From Bhargavaea cecembensis (GTDB lineage: Bacteria; Bacillota; Bacilli; Bacillales_A; Planococcaceae), in NCBI RefSeq assembly GCF_000826125.2, contig NZ_LN651372.1, forward strand, positions 81,914 through 145,913: a DNA stretch of 64,000 nt, given 5' to 3'. Numbering within the stretch: position 1 is the first letter of the stretch; each line of letters begins with the position of its first letter. Made by a program: the position numbers and the translations under genes. Below, piece by piece: positions 19,374-27,562 of this stretch. Below the pieces are notes generated by a model that worked only from the letters and a program-made list of their open reading frames with translations, did not search any database and was not told the DNA's origin.

Positions 19374-20556
19374 TCACTGTCCGTCTTGGTCCCATTTCAC
19401 GACCGGGCGCTGGTCGCTGTGAAGATGATTGTTGATGAAGTCGTCGCTCAGCGGCAGATGCTCTTTGAGCAGCTTCGGCGGTGTCTGCGACATCCAGCGG
19501 CTAAGGGAAATTTCCTCGAAGCGGTCGCTCCTGAACATCTCGAGGAATTTCAGCGTGGTGTCGCCGGTGTTCTGGATATAATGCCCCATCGCAAATGGCA
19601 CGTATCCCGCGTCGCCTTCCCGGTAGTCATAGGTTCTCGCTTTTCCGGTCGCGGCGAACACCGTCATCCGGCCCTGGCCTTCAAGATAAAACTGCCACTC
19701 GGCTTGGTTCGGATGCCAGTGCATTTCGCGTATCCCGCCGGGTTCGACTTCAACGAGCGCCGCGGCGACCGTCTTGGACTGCTTGAAGTTGCTGGAGTCG
19801 GCAATACGGGCAGTGCCGCCTTTTGTCTTCACCGGCTCCACGTCATACAGGCTGAACGTGAACGGCGACTGGACTCCGCGGTTCGCGTCTTCCGGCAGTT
19901 CCTGGATGATCGGTCCCGGCACTTCGCCCTGGAACATATAAAGCTCTCCGTCCAGGAAGTTGTCGAATGTCTCTTCCGGGACACCGAAATTCGCGGCAAG
20001 CACGTCTTTCGGCGTATGGGCGAACCAGTCGGCAATCGAGAATGTGCTGTTTTCGGAGAAATAGCCGTCATCAAAAACAAGAATGAATTCCGCCCCGTGC
20101 TCAAGACCCTTGATGGAGTGCGGGATGCCCGGCGGGAAGTACCAGAGGCCGCCTTCCTCGACGTCATCCACGAAAATCTGCCCTTCCTGGTCAATCGCCG
20201 TCACCCGGGCGGACCCTTTGATCATGAATGCCCATTCCGCCTCTTTATGCCAGTGAAGCTCCCGGACCCCGCCCGGTTCCAGGTGCATGTTCACGCCGGC
20301 AATCGTATCCGACGCCGGCATTTCCCTGGCTGTCACTTCCCGCGACCAGCCGCCTTCCTGGATGCGCATATGGCTCAGTTCATAAGGGAACTTGAGGCTC
20401 GGCATCGTCCCATGGTCCGTCTCCGGCGAGACGATCGTGTCCGGGTTCTGGCGGTCAAGCTCCGGATTCCTTGCCCCCCCAGATGTCGCCTCCCTTGTTC
20501 CCTCTCCTCGGCTGCGGCAATTCTTCATTTTGAATTATGCGTGTTTTTTTATCCAT
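19374..20556 (-). pseudogene. oxdC: Oxalate decarboxylase (OxdC/OxdD-like) with a frameshift in a G7 tract
   Basis: The bicupin oxalate decarboxylase turns oxalate into formate and CO2. Both manganese sites are present (GGVRELHWHKEAEW and GGIREMHWHPNQAEW, each with its later His), as is the SENST lid motif with the catalytic Glu that separates decarboxylase from oxidase. The well-placed start is the ATG at 20556, behind GGAGAGGGGAAAG, and its frame encodes an OxdC-like N-terminus (ELPQPRRGNKGGD) before ending early. The cupin part is in another frame. Removing one base from the seven-G run (20474-20480) joins them into a full-length protein of about 390 residues. The ATG at 20528 opens the downstream frame but lacks a ribosome binding site and family-like sequence. 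Either a real or phase-variable frameshift, or a sequencing error. Confidence 0.85.
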
Positions 20557-20799
20557 TTAACTTTCCCCTCTCCTTCATGGTTGAACGGCTCTGCACCTGT
20601 CCGGAAAGCAAGAAATATGTTCCAAAACAGATGTACACATTCCACTTCTACCCGTTCCAGAAAGTAAAACACATCGAATCTCCTGCTCTCCCGGTAATCT
20701 GCCTGGTCACGCCCGGAAAGCATAGGACCAATATAATGGGGTATTGGCATACTGCGTCCATATTTAGACAATCAGGACTGGGAGAAGGGAGGTGGACAG

Positions 20800-21477
20800 A
20801 TGGGAGAAAAATCCGATTACCGCAAAAGGACATTGAGCACACTGACTATCTTCGCCACGTTTCTGATGGGATTCATTGACGCTTACACCTACATGAAGCA
20901 TGACGGGGTGTTCGTCAGCGCACAGACAGGCAACATCATTGTGTTCAGCGCCAAGCTGTTTTCCGGAGCCTGGCACGAAGCGGCGAAGCATATCACCGTC
21001 TTTGCCGGGTTCGCGGCAGGCGCGTTCGTCGGAGAGGCGACCATCGAAAAAGCGGAAGGGGATTCATTGAGAAGATACCGGGTATTCCTGATTTCCCAAG
21101 GCGCGCTCTTGCTTCTCCTGGCCTCTTTTCAAGATTCGATCGGAAACCCGGTCATGGTGTTTGCACTCGGGCTGCTCGCAGGCTATGAGCTGTCGATCTT
21201 CCGGAAAGTCGGAAATACGACCATCAACAATGGAATCATGACGGGGAATACGAAAAACATGATGAACAAGCTGTACCGGGCCATCGCCGACCGCGACCGG
21301 GAAGCGCGTCGGGATTTCTTCAATCTGCTCGCCGGTCTGGTCACTTTCATTTTCGGCGTCGGTGCCGGCGCCCTTGTCGTGGGTTTGGATGCCACGCTGA
21401 TCCTCTGGTTTGCGTTCCTGTTCAATATCCTGCTCTTCGCCTGGCTGATCGTCGCCGGACGGAAAGAGAAAGCGTGA
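20800..21477 (+). CDS. YoaK-family (DUF1275) membrane protein
   Basis: A 225-residue protein with about six hydrophobic helices and the DUF1275 opening (FLMGFIDAYTYMKHDGVFVSA) followed by QTGNIIVFS. The family is widespread in bacteria and has no settled function. GGGAGG lies 7 bases before the ATG. It is divergent from the oxalate decarboxylase gene and convergent with hflX; a terminator follows. Confidence 0.88.
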   Translation: MGEKSDYRKRTLSTLTIFATFLMGFIDAYTYMKHDGVFVSAQTGNIIVFSAKLFSGAWHEAAKHITVFAGFAAGAFVGEATIEKAEGDSLRRYRVFLISQGALLLLLASFQDSIGNPVMVFALGLLAGYELSIFRKVGNTTINNGIMTGNTKNMMNKLYRAIADRDREARRDFFNLLAGLVTFIFGVGAGALVVGLDATLILWFAFLFNILLFAWLIVAGRKEKA

Positions 21478-21483
21478 TCGGCG

Positions 21484-21522
21484 AAAAAATGCCCTCTCCA
21501 CAGAAAGCGGAGAGGGCATTTC
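21484..21522. terminator. Bidirectional terminator between the YoaK-type gene and hflX
   Basis: Arms aaatgccctctcc / ggagagggcattt with A- and T-rich flanks. Confidence 0.88.
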
Positions 21523-22788
21523 TTATTGGACAAATTCGGAAAACCGGTTCCGGTCCGCTTCTCTCATATCCACTTCCATGAGCGTTCCGTCCTCGGTATA
21601 CTCGGTTTCCCGGACGTCGGCATGTTCGTTCACCCAGGACACGATGTCCCCGCGGTCGAACGGGACGAGAAGCCGGCAGCGGACATAATCGCCGAACACT
21701 TTCGAGGCGATCAGACGGGTGAGCACATGGATGTCCTCCTCGTCTTTTGCGGACATCCAGATGCTGCTGTCCTGGACCCTCGGATGTTCCAGGCCGGCGA
21801 GGTCCGACTTGTTATAGACGAACAGTTCCGGGATGCCTTCGATGCCGATGTCGGAGAGGGTCTCTTCCGTGACTTCCATCATATACCGGTACTCCGGATG
21901 GGAAACGTCGACGACCTGCAGGAGCAGGTCCGCATCCGCCGCCTCCTCAAGCGTCGAGCGGAATGCCTTGACGAGGTGATGGGGCAGCCGGCCGACGAAT
22001 CCGACCGTGTCGGTCAGCAGAAATTCCCGGTTGTCCTCCAGGTGGATGTTGCGGACAGACGTATCCAGCGTCGCGAACAGCATGTCCTTCTCCAGCACTT
22101 GCCGGCCTCCTTCTTCTCCGAGTCCCGACAGCATCCCATTCATGATCGTCGACTTTCCGGCGTTCGTGTAGCCGACGAGCGAGACGACCGGCACTTCCCG
22201 CTTCACCCGGCGTTTCCGCTGCGTTTCCCGGTGGACCTTGACGGATTCCAGTTCTCTTCGCAGGCGGGCGATCTGATCCTCGATTTTCCGCCGGTCGAGT
22301 TCAAGCTTCGTCTCCCCCGGCCCCCGGGTCGCGACTCCGCCGCCCGTTGATCCGGCCTGCCGGCTGAGCGAGGCGCGCAGACCGACGAGACGCGGCAGCA
22401 TATATTGGAGCTGCGCCAGTTCGACCTGCATCTGCGCCTCTTTCGTCTTTGCCCGCCGGGCGAAAATATCCAAAATCAGCATCGTCCGGTCGATCACTTT
22501 CGTTTCAAGCTCCGTCTCCAGGTTTCTGATCTGGGACGGTGACAGTTCATCATTGAAAATGACGATATTCGAACCCGTCTCGTCATGGAAAGCCTTGATC
22601 TCCTTCACTTTGCCCGAGCCGATGTAATGCGAAGGATTCACCCGGTCAAGTCCCTGCGTGACCGCTCCGGACACTTCGACCCCGCATGCTTCCGCGAGGC
22701 TGGCCAACTCTTCCATCGAATAGTCAAACTGCTCGTCCCGGTCCAGTTCCACGCCGACGAGTACTGCACGTTCCTGCATTTCTTCCAT
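21523..22788 (-). CDS. hflX: Ribosome-associated GTPase HflX
   Basis: A 421-residue GTPase that binds the 50S subunit and splits or rescues stalled ribosomes under stress. The N-terminal HflX domain shows the SRQAGSTGGGVATRGPGETKLELDRR block (about 155-180) and a basic coiled region (RRELESVKVHRETQRKRR). The G domain has G1 GYTNAGKST, G3 DTVGF and G4 NKSD. The length is normal. GGAGGG lies 8 bases before the ATG. The VOC gene upstream on the same strand may be cotranscribed. Confidence 0.95.
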   Translation of the reverse strand: MEEMQERAVLVGVELDRDEQFDYSMEELASLAEACGVEVSGAVTQGLDRVNPSHYIGSGKVKEIKAFHDETGSNIVIFNDELSPSQIRNLETELETKVIDRTMLILDIFARRAKTKEAQMQVELAQLQYMLPRLVGLRASLSRQAGSTGGGVATRGPGETKLELDRRKIEDQIARLRRELESVKVHRETQRKRRVKREVPVVSLVGYTNAGKSTIMNGMLSGLGEEGGRQVLEKDMLFATLDTSVRNIHLEDNREFLLTDTVGFVGRLPHHLVKAFRSTLEEAADADLLLQVVDVSHPEYRYMMEVTEETLSDIGIEGIPELFVYNKSDLAGLEHPRVQDSSIWMSAKDEEDIHVLTRLIASKVFGDYVRCRLLVPFDRGDIVSWVNEHADVRETEYTEDGTLMEVDMREADRNRFSEFVQ

Positions 22789-22837
22789 ATAGGCGTCCCT
22801 CCGTTCCTACCTTCAGTATACCCTGAAACCACGCGGT

Positions 22838-23542
22838 TCAGCTCTCCGGCTCCCGGATGAGTGTCACATCCGCCAGCCGCTCCGGCCCCGTCCCGCCCCG
22901 GACAAAGACGAGATCGACACCGTTCTCCAGCCTGATCCGGTCCGCTTCCGGCGCCTCGAGTCCGAGCACTTCCGACCAGCGGACAGCAGACCGGACCGGA
23001 TCCTTCACCTGGAATGTGCATTCCGTGATTTGGAAGGCCCGGTTCTCTTCCGGCATTGTCCCCGAACCGATCAGGCCGGCCAGCCGTTCCCCGTCCGGCA
23101 TCCCCCAGTCGATGAAGAACGGAAACGGCAGCGACTCTCCCGGATCCTGGTCGATGAACAGCATCTGCCATTCCAGCAGTTCGCCCGAGGCGGTCCGCCT
23201 GGAGGCATCCAGCACGCCCGATGTCCGGAAGCCGTGCTCTTTCAGCTGTTCCTCAAACCGGTGCAAATCCCCCGGTCTCAGGCAGACCGTTCCCCACCCC
23301 GGCCCCTGCCGGAGGTCATGGAGCAACAGGCGGGTGAGCGGATGCTCCGAACGTCCTGCGATTTCCGGTTTTTCCACGGACAGCGCTTCCAGGTAACCGT
23401 TTCCCGCATAAAACAAAGCGTTTTGCGTGCCCCATGCCTCATGGCTTCCGCCGGGAGCGGCAGTCATCCCCTGCCTCGCCCAGCGCTCTGCCTCTTCCTC
23501 CGGCGTCCGGTCACTGAAATAAACGGCGTGATCAAATTTCAT
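22838..23542 (-). CDS. VOC/glyoxalase-like domain protein
   Basis: A 234-residue protein. The N-terminus MKFDHAVYF and the spacing of later segments fit the Glyoxalase_3 type of the vicinal oxygen chelate fold, probably with two beta-alpha-beta-beta-beta modules (about 1-130 and 150-230). Metal ligands cannot be assigned safely. No signal peptide or membrane helix. Enzyme or binding function is unknown. GGGGAAG precedes the ATG. The hflX gene starts 50 bp downstream on the same strand. Confidence 0.75.
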   Translation of the reverse strand: MKFDHAVYFSDRTPEEEAERWARQGMTAAPGGSHEAWGTQNALFYAGNGYLEALSVEKPEIAGRSEHPLTRLLLHDLRQGPGWGTVCLRPGDLHRFEEQLKEHGFRTSGVLDASRRTASGELLEWQMLFIDQDPGESLPFPFFIDWGMPDGERLAGLIGSGTMPEENRAFQITECTFQVKDPVRSAVRWSEVLGLEAPEADRIRLENGVDLVFVRGGTGPERLADVTLIREPES

Positions 23543-23630
23543 ATGGATCTTCCCCTTTCCCTGAACTCTTCCAATCTGGCCCTAAAGTCGCATCTTCCTT
23601 GCAAATACCCGTTTTGCCCTTGAAAGCGCT

Positions 23631-23655
23631 GTCTAACTTCGGTACCCTCGGGTAT
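23631..23655 (+). promoter_or_regulatory. SigB-type promoter of the betaine transporter
   Basis: GTCTAA (23631-23636), 13-bp spacer, GGGTAT (23650-23655), against the general-stress consensus GTTTAA-N12-15-GGGTAT: 5 of 6 and 6 of 6. It lies about 45 bp before the BCCT start codon. Some Bacillus osmoprotectant carriers are known to be SigB-dependent. Confidence 0.65.
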
Positions 23656-23700
23656 ACACCATTATGACGGTAATTCTGTAAATATCAAAAGGAGAGTGGC

Positions 23701-25260
23701 ATGGTCAAGTCTTCGTGGAAAAATCCCGTATTCGTAGTTTCTTCGTTGTTTATTTTGGCGCTGGTGATCATCGGAGCTGTGTTTCCCAACCAATTTGCGG
23801 CGGGCGCTTCGGTCATCTATGACTTTACAATCGACAAATTCAGCTGGTTCTATCTGCTGACCGTATTTCTCATCATCGTGTTCCTGTTCGGCCTGGCCGT
23901 CAGCAAGTACGGAAGCATCCGGCTCGGCGGTGAAGAAGAAAGACCGGAGTTTTCCTTCTTCTCCTGGATTGCGATGCTGTTCTCGGCCGGTTTCGGCGCG
24001 GGCCTCGTCTTCTGGGGAGTTGCCGAACCGATGAGCCATATTTTCAACCCGCCCTTCCGTGATCTCGAACCGATGACCACGGAAACCGCCCGCGTGGCGA
24101 TGGGTTATTCGTTCTTCCACTGGGGAATCAGCCAATGGTCGATGTTCGCCCTGACCGGCCTCGTCATCGCCTTCCTGCAGTTCAGGAAGAAAAAGAACGG
24201 ACTCGTTTCGACCGCGCTGGAGCCGGTCGTCGGTTCGGCGAAGCCGGTGAAGACGACTATCGACATCCTTTCCGTCATTGCGACGATCATGGGGATGGCC
24301 ACTTCGATCGGCCTCGGGGTGTTGCAGATGAACGGCGGGCTCAATTCCGTATGGGGCATTCCGAATGAGCCGTATGTGCAGCTGATCATCATCGGAATCA
24401 TGATGGTCGCTTATCTGCTGTCTTCGACGACCGGCCTGAACCGCGGCATCCGCTATTTGAGCAACCTGAACCTCGGCCTTGCTCTCGGACTTCTCTTATT
24501 CACCTTTTTCGCCGGGCCGACGGTCTTCATCATGGAGACATTCATTGTCGCACTTGGTGACTATATCACCCATTTCGTGGAATACAGCCTGAGACTCGAG
24601 CCGTACTCAGGCCGGGAATGGGTCCAGGACTGGACTGTCTTCTACTGGGCGTGGGTCATCGCCTGGTCTCCGTTCATCGGGGCCTTCGTCGCCCGCGTCT
24701 CCCGGGGCCGCACGATCCGGGAATTCATCGTCGGCGTGCTCATCATCCCGCCGATCATCGCCCTGTTCTGGGTGGCGACCTTCGGCGGAACCGCCATGTG
24801 GAACGACTTGAATGAGGGAACGCATATCGCCGAGATGGTCAACGACGATGTGACGACCGCCCTGTTCACGACATTCGACCAGACGCTCCCTCTTCCAGGG
24901 TTACTGTCGGTGCTGGCGATTCTGCTCATCTTTACATTCATCGTCACATCCGCGGATTCGGCGACCTATATTCTGGCGAGCATGACGTCCGGCGGCACGC
25001 TCAATCCGAAGATGCCCGCCAAGCTCATCTGGGGCGTGCTCATGGGTGCCATTGCAGGGGTGCTGCTGTTCACCGGAGGCATCAACGGGCTGGAAACCGC
25101 GTCGCTCGCTTCCGCCCTCCCGTTCGGCATCATTCTGCTCCTGCTGATCTGGTCGATGATCATCCTACTCAGGCGGGAGCCCGCACCAATCCGCAAACAT
25201 GATATCCGGCGCTTCCAGCGGCTGGAGGCGGAGTCCAAGAAAGAGAAAATCAACCGATAA
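23701..25260 (+). CDS. BCCT-family betaine/choline/carnitine transporter (OpuD-like)
   Basis: A 519-residue secondary transporter with about twelve helices. The BCCT hallmarks are present: FSAGFGAGLVFWGVAEPMSH (about 98-117) and the Trp-rich WTVFYWAWVIAWSPFIG segment (about 311-327) that forms the aromatic substrate box. The usual GMGIG of Na+-coupled members reads GFGAG here, so ion coupling may differ. It would take up glycine betaine or a similar compatible solute during osmotic stress. AGGAGAG precedes the ATG. A proline carrier lies convergently next to it. Confidence 0.9.
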   Translation: MVKSSWKNPVFVVSSLFILALVIIGAVFPNQFAAGASVIYDFTIDKFSWFYLLTVFLIIVFLFGLAVSKYGSIRLGGEEERPEFSFFSWIAMLFSAGFGAGLVFWGVAEPMSHIFNPPFRDLEPMTTETARVAMGYSFFHWGISQWSMFALTGLVIAFLQFRKKKNGLVSTALEPVVGSAKPVKTTIDILSVIATIMGMATSIGLGVLQMNGGLNSVWGIPNEPYVQLIIIGIMMVAYLLSSTTGLNRGIRYLSNLNLGLALGLLLFTFFAGPTVFIMETFIVALGDYITHFVEYSLRLEPYSGREWVQDWTVFYWAWVIAWSPFIGAFVARVSRGRTIREFIVGVLIIPPIIALFWVATFGGTAMWNDLNEGTHIAEMVNDDVTTALFTTFDQTLPLPGLLSVLAILLIFTFIVTSADSATYILASMTSGGTLNPKMPAKLIWGVLMGAIAGVLLFTGGINGLETASLASALPFGIILLLLIWSMIILLRREPAPIRKHDIRRFQRLEAESKKEKINR

Positions 25261-25275
25261 GAAATTACCGCACAC

Positions 25276-25311
25276 GAAAAGAGGTTCCGGAGATGATCCG
25301 GAACCTCTTTT
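25276..25311. terminator. Bidirectional terminator between the betaine and proline carriers
   Basis: Arms aaaagaggttccgg / ccggaacctctttt. Confidence 0.9.
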
Positions 25312-25322
25312 CCATTGTCTGC

Positions 25323-26810
25323 TCAGCGGCGTTCCCGCGCGAGCGTCTGGAGCGTCTCATCGAATTCACTCTGAATTTCCGGGTTCGGCCGGTAAGTCAT
25401 CAGGCTGACGAGAATCGCCACGATCATGTTAAGGACGAACGCCGGGACGATTTCATACAAGTTATCTTTCAGGACATCGACGTTCCCCAAAATCATGACG
25501 GTGACTGCGCCGACGATCATCCCCGCGAGCGCCCCCTGCGAAGTGAGCTTGCGCCAGTAAAGCGACAGCAGGATGATCGGGCCGAACGCGCCGCCGAAAC
25601 CGGCCCACGCGAACGACACGAGCCCGAGGATCGTATCGTTCTGCTGCCAGGACAGGACGAACGCGATGATCGCGACTGCCAGCACGGCGAGTCTGCCGTA
25701 CAGCACGTACGTCTTGTCCGGCGCATCGGATTTGATGACCGCTTTATACAAGTCTTCAATCAATGCCGAAGAAGTGACGATAAGCTGGGACGAAATCGTA
25801 CTCATGACCGCAGCGAGCACGGCCGCCAGCATGATTCCCGCAATGAACGGGTGGAAGATGATCTGACCGAGCTCGATGAAGACGGCTTCCGGGTCCGTCA
25901 GCTTCAGCCCCGGGTTCTGATGGAAGTAAGCCACACCGACGAGTGCCGTCAAGGTCGCCCCGATCAGGCTGAGCAGCATCCAGCCGATCCCGATCCGCCG
26001 GGCGGATTTCGTTTCCTTGACCGAGCTGATCGCCATGAAACGGACAATGATATGAGGCTGTCCGAAGTACCCGAGACCCCAGGCGATCGAGGAGATCAGA
26101 CCCGCGGCGGTCGTGCCGGCGAAAAGGCTCAAGTGAGTCGGATCCACTTCTTTGATGGACGCAATCGTCTCGGAAGGGCCGCCCGTAATGAACACACCGA
26201 CAATCGGAACGAGAATGAGCGCCAGGAACATGATGAGGCCCTGCACGAAATCCGTGTAGCTGACGGCGAGGAATCCGCCGAACAGCGTGTAGGCGAGCAC
26301 GACCACCGAGACAACGATGAGGCCCGTGTGATATTCAAGACCGAACGAGCTCTCGAAGAACACGCCGCCTGCGACCATTCCAGAAGAGACGTAGAATGTA
26401 AAGAAGATGAGAATGATGGCACCGCAGGCGATCCGCAGCAGCGGCGAAGGATCTTTCAGCCGGCTCTGCAGATAACTCGGAATCGTGATCGAATCACTCG
26501 AAACATGCGTGTAGACGCGAAGTCGCGGCGCCACGAACAGCCAGTTCAAATACGCACCGAGCGTCAGGCCGATTCCGATCCAGGCCTCCCCCATCCCGGT
26601 TAGATAAATCGCGCCCGGAAATCCCATGAGGAGCCAGCCGGACATGTCGGCCGCCCCTGCGCTGAGCGCGGTGACCGCAGGTCCGAGCGACCGTCCGCCG
26701 AGCATGTAGTCGGTCAGATTGGACGTGCGGCGATAGGCATACCAGCCGATGAACAGCATCGCTGCCATGTAGATTAAGATTGCAATGAGCTTGAATGTAG
26801 ATTCAGACAT
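25323..26810 (-). CDS. putP: Sodium/proline symporter (PutP/OpuE-like)
   Basis: A 495-residue SSS-family symporter with about thirteen helices. It shows the typical start (TSNLTDYMLGGRSLGPAVTALSAGAADMSGW) and the family signature region near GWGLGYFGQPHIIVRFMAI. It takes up proline with Na+, for nutrition or osmoprotection; its neighbour is a betaine carrier. The ATG at 26810 is chosen because GGGAGGGG lies before it; the open frame starts 57 bases earlier without such a site. Confidence 0.92.
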   Translation of the reverse strand: MSESTFKLIAILIYMAAMLFIGWYAYRRTSNLTDYMLGGRSLGPAVTALSAGAADMSGWLLMGFPGAIYLTGMGEAWIGIGLTLGAYLNWLFVAPRLRVYTHVSSDSITIPSYLQSRLKDPSPLLRIACGAIILIFFTFYVSSGMVAGGVFFESSFGLEYHTGLIVVSVVVLAYTLFGGFLAVSYTDFVQGLIMFLALILVPIVGVFITGGPSETIASIKEVDPTHLSLFAGTTAAGLISSIAWGLGYFGQPHIIVRFMAISSVKETKSARRIGIGWMLLSLIGATLTALVGVAYFHQNPGLKLTDPEAVFIELGQIIFHPFIAGIMLAAVLAAVMSTISSQLIVTSSALIEDLYKAVIKSDAPDKTYVLYGRLAVLAVAIIAFVLSWQQNDTILGLVSFAWAGFGGAFGPIILLSLYWRKLTSQGALAGMIVGAVTVMILGNVDVLKDNLYEIVPAFVLNMIVAILVSLMTYRPNPEIQSEFDETLQTLARERR

Positions 26811-26934
26811 GTTGGTTCCCCTCCCTTTGTGCCTATCGTACCATAAGAGATAATGTCGAAGATTCATTATTTCTGATTTGTCAGTTGCAATTTACTCCGA
26901 AAAACCGGCTGGAAATGTCGATTGGCAACGGAAT

Positions 26935-26948
26935 ATTTCCCGGGAAAT
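26935..26948. promoter_or_regulatory. 14-bp perfect palindrome upstream of the DUF2188 gene
   Basis: atttcccgggaaat lies about 170 bp before the DUF2188 start and could be an operator. A possible 45-residue ORF (26965-27102) lies between, but it resembles nothing known and was not called. Confidence 0.3.
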
Positions 26949-27119
26949 CGACCGGGAAAGACAAATGAGCGATCCGTGGCGGGGCATGGGATACGGCCGG
27001 GCGGGACCGAGCGGATGGCCTGAGAGAATGTACGGGCAGGCGACGGTGCGGCCGCAGTCGGCGGACAGGTTTATTCCCGGCCTGCAGGGGAACTCCTGTT
27101 AATAAAAGGAGGGACCCGA

Positions 27120-27488
27120 ATGCCTTGGGATGAACACGACTATCCGGCTTCAATGAAAAATATGGATGAGAAAGTCCGGAGCAAAGCGATCGAGATTGCC
27201 AACGCACTCGTCCGGGAAGGATACTCCGACGACCACGCCATTCCGATTGCGATGGATCAGGCGAGGGATTATGTGGAAGGAGACTCCGGCGACCGGCCTG
27301 TTTTTGAAGTGAAAGAGAACGGCGAAGACTGGATTCTCCAAAAATCGGACTCCGACAAAGAGATCTATAAGGAGAAAACGAAAAAGGATTTGCTCGACAA
27401 AGCGAAGGATTACGTCAATGAGAAGGATGGCATCCTGAAGATCTACAAGGGGAACGGAGATCTGGAAGACACCTTGTACGAGGGATGA
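27120..27488 (+). CDS. DUF2188-domain protein
   Basis: A 122-residue soluble, acidic protein. The first half (about 1-60) resembles YdaT-type stress proteins (MPWDEHDYPASMKNM, then a helix and IPIAMDQA). The second half (about 60-120) has the DUF2188 pattern: WILQKSDSDKEIYKEKTKKD, then KDYVNEKDGILKIYKGNG. Such proteins are often general-stress induced in Bacillus; the function is unknown. AGGAGGG precedes the ATG. It is probably monocistronic, convergent with the acyl-CoA ligase. Confidence 0.85.
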   Translation: MPWDEHDYPASMKNMDEKVRSKAIEIANALVREGYSDDHAIPIAMDQARDYVEGDSGDRPVFEVKENGEDWILQKSDSDKEIYKEKTKKDLLDKAKDYVNEKDGILKIYKGNGDLEDTLYEG

Positions 27489-27523
27489 CGATCGGATTTC
27501 CCGTTCCGATTGATCCGCTGAAC

Positions 27524-27560
27524 AGAAAGAAACCGTCCGGACCGGACGGTTTCTTTCTCT
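27524..27560. terminator. Bidirectional terminator
   Basis: Arms agaaagaaaccgtccgg / ccggacggtttctttct between convergent genes. Confidence 0.9.
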
Positions 27561-27562
27561 TT

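Noticed and set aside
26965..27102. 45-codon ORF before the DUF2188 gene
   Set aside because: Weak ribosome site, biased composition and no resemblance to known proteins; not enough to call.
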